Shown: one piece after another, positions 62,521 to 64,000 of the stretch
Position numbering within the stretch: position 1 is the stretch's first letter
Layout of the letters: each line of letters starts with the position of its first letter
Assembly: GCA_039621445.1 (NCBI GenBank)
Contig: CP154954.1
Span: forward strand, 49,517,847-49,581,846
Length of the DNA: 64,000 nucleotides
Reading direction: 5' to 3'
Origin: Euglena gracilis
Taxonomy: Eukaryota; Euglenida; Euglenophyceae; Euglenales
The notes under the pieces: generated by a model
The model's database searches: none
What the model saw: the letters and a program-made list of their open reading frames with translations, nothing else
Told to the model about the DNA's origin: nothing
Position numbers and translations under genes: made by a program

Positions 62521-63079
62521 TTTCCAAATCTGTGTTTTCTGGTGCAAAAAATCATGCTTTCAACCCAAAAAAAAAGAAAAAAATGAATGCCGCAGAGATA
62601 AAAAATGAACTTTTTTCCAAAAAAAATTGCAAAAAATTTTTCCCCCAAACCCTCCATGACGTTTTTTTAAAAAAAACATATTTTTTTTAAAGAAAAAACA
62701 TGTTTTTTTTGTTTCAAAAAAAACAAGCCGTCAACCTTGCAGGCAATTGCACAAAATCTGGCCCCCCAAAACCCCAACTGGATTGCCAAGCAGAGGGGGG
62801 AGGGGAGCCTTGTCTAACCGGGGTGGTGCATGCGGCACTTCAGTCGTTGCATGGGCCAATTTTTTGGCAATTTTTTCGGAGAAATGTTAAAAATGTCACC
62901 TTGTTTGGACATTTTTCGGGTCCGGAAGGCAAATTTTCTGATACGAAAACTGTGTCCAGAACGCCGGTTCGGGCGTGAAGCCGTGTTCCAGAACGCCGGT
63001 TCGGGCCCCTGGGCTTTTCAGAATTATGGTTAGGAAATTTTAGCTGGACCCCTTGGGTTTTTTCAGAATTACGATTTTG

Positions 63080-63475
63080 GACCCTTTTCGCAAATTCCAA
63101 AATCCACTGTTCACCTGCCATGTTGCCCCTTGATCGATAACCCTTCTCAAGGGGTTTAGATGGCCTTAGATTTCAGCCCTGCTGCATGGTATTCTATTTC
63201 AGAAAATCCCCAGATTTGGCCAAATGGAAATTGTTGCACAAAATACCCCAATTTCTGGCCAAATACCCCCCAAAAAGTGCCCAGATATGATTGCCTCGTG
63301 TCTACAAACCATTTTGGACATTTTTTGGCACTTTTCATTTTCGGTCCCCAGGACGCCGTTTTCCCGCCCGAACCGGCGTTCTGGACACCGGTTCGGCGCA
63401 GAAATTTCTGCGCCGAACCGGCGTCCAGAACGCCGGTTCGGGCGTGAAGCCAGAGCCCCAATACACGGTTTCAAG
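63080..63475. repeat. Dispersed repeat R, second inverted copy
   Basis: Same orientation as 60240-60690 and very similar to it. Includes CCAAATGGAAATTGTTGCAC and a GAACCGGCGTTCTGG hairpin set ending CGTGAAGCCAGAGCCCC at about 63455. Confidence 0.85.
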
Positions 63476-64000
63476 GAAATACATGTTTCTAACAATTCAA
63501 TCTTGTTTTCGGGTCATTTTTGGTGGGTTCAAAAAATTTTGTGATCTCTTTGGCACCCGAAGGGGTCGAAGGGGGGGGGGGTAAGGGCCTTCGGCAAACG
63601 TGGTCTCCAACCCAAGTCAACCATGGGCGCCCCCCCCCCGGTTTTATGATCTGAAATGGGAAAATAAATACAAAAGATGCTCTTGCCCTCAAGTGCCATC
63701 GCGCATCAATCTTTGCAATTTCTCTTGATTGTCCTTCCGGGGACAAATTCTACAGTGGGTTGTTAAATGTTTTCTTTCTGGGGTTGTGCAATTCTGCCCA
63801 CCGGATGATTTTTCGCAGCAGAGGTTGGCAAATTTGCCACCGGTTCTTCTAAAAAAAATGCTTTTGCCGATTTGCCGATTGTCTTTCCTTCAGTCTTGGA
63901 CTTGTCGATCCTTTTTGTATGGGCTGCGTCTATTGTGTGGAGCAGTCAGAGGTTGCTATTGTTGAATCATGGGGAAAGTACGAAGCCACACATCTCCCTG
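63476..64000. other. No supported gene at the window edge
   Basis: A plus-strand frame at 63729-63965 lacks an ATG start and any motif. Nothing else is recognised. Confidence 0.35.

Noticed and set aside
61775-62690. Long plus-strand frames of 109-277 codons, rich in F, L, S and G
   Set aside because: They exist because the strand almost lacks A, and all stop codons need A. Composition is homopolymeric and no domain is visible.

Overview
This is eukaryotic nuclear DNA and nearly all of it is non-coding. The evidence is a split gene with GC-rich exons and GT-AG introns, interstitial TTAGGG/CCCTAA-type arrays, very long G and C runs, and many small inverted-repeat elements. The base composition, intron layout and repeat load would suit a large-genome protist or microalga, but nothing here fixes the lineage. 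Most long open frames are artefacts of G/C runs, minisatellites or A-poor DNA.

The one gene I can support is on the + strand at about 25.9-32.3 kb. It is a mitochondrial-carrier (SLC25) family protein of about 300 residues in nine exons, and reading phase is kept across six of its eight junctions. Five more phase-compatible exon candidates lie upstream at 21.4-25.0 kb. The introns carry GTCGAC-centred repeats and a 0.6-kb module at 30.5-31.1 kb with a transposase-like helix-turn-helix ORF. Two minus-strand fragments at 36.0 and 49.9 kb encode the same unrecognised peptide and differ largely at third codon positions, so they look like protein-coding remnants or distant exons.

The rest is a dense collection of non-autonomous DNA transposons that can be delimited from the sequence itself. 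Family A is hAT-like: five copies of 300-465 bp with 8-bp target duplications at 2.1, 9.5, 10.0, 14.8 and 59.5 kb. Family B has GGCCCCGGGCGG ends: two complete copies with perfect 8-bp duplications at 40.3 and 44.7 kb, plus truncated pieces at 36.9 and 38.1 kb. A third group, with ends of TA plus C-runs, inserts at TA. One copy has its unoccupied site preserved elsewhere in the window. Two fold-back elements with GGTACTTGT ends and 8-bp duplications lie at 46.8 and 48.7 kb. A 2.7-kb palindrome-rich element with a 5-bp duplication lies at 17.9-20.6 kb. One family B copy sits inside an arm of a 2.7-kb long-terminal-inverted-repeat element (44.6-47.3 kb), and the other arm preserves the empty site.

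Region by region: 0-17 kb holds family A copies, TA elements, two CCCTAA blocks each bordered by a CCTAAAATGG decamer array, 164-bp and 230-bp tandem repeats and CAAAAGTGGC-type arrays. 17.9-20.6 kb is the GCGC-palindrome element. 21-32 kb is the carrier gene. 32-36 kb is mostly unassigned. 36.9-47.3 kb is family B, minisatellites and nested inverted repeats. 47-61 kb is TA elements, minisatellites and dispersed hairpin repeats. 61.8-62.5 kb is a strand with almost no adenine, including 300 consecutive bases with none.
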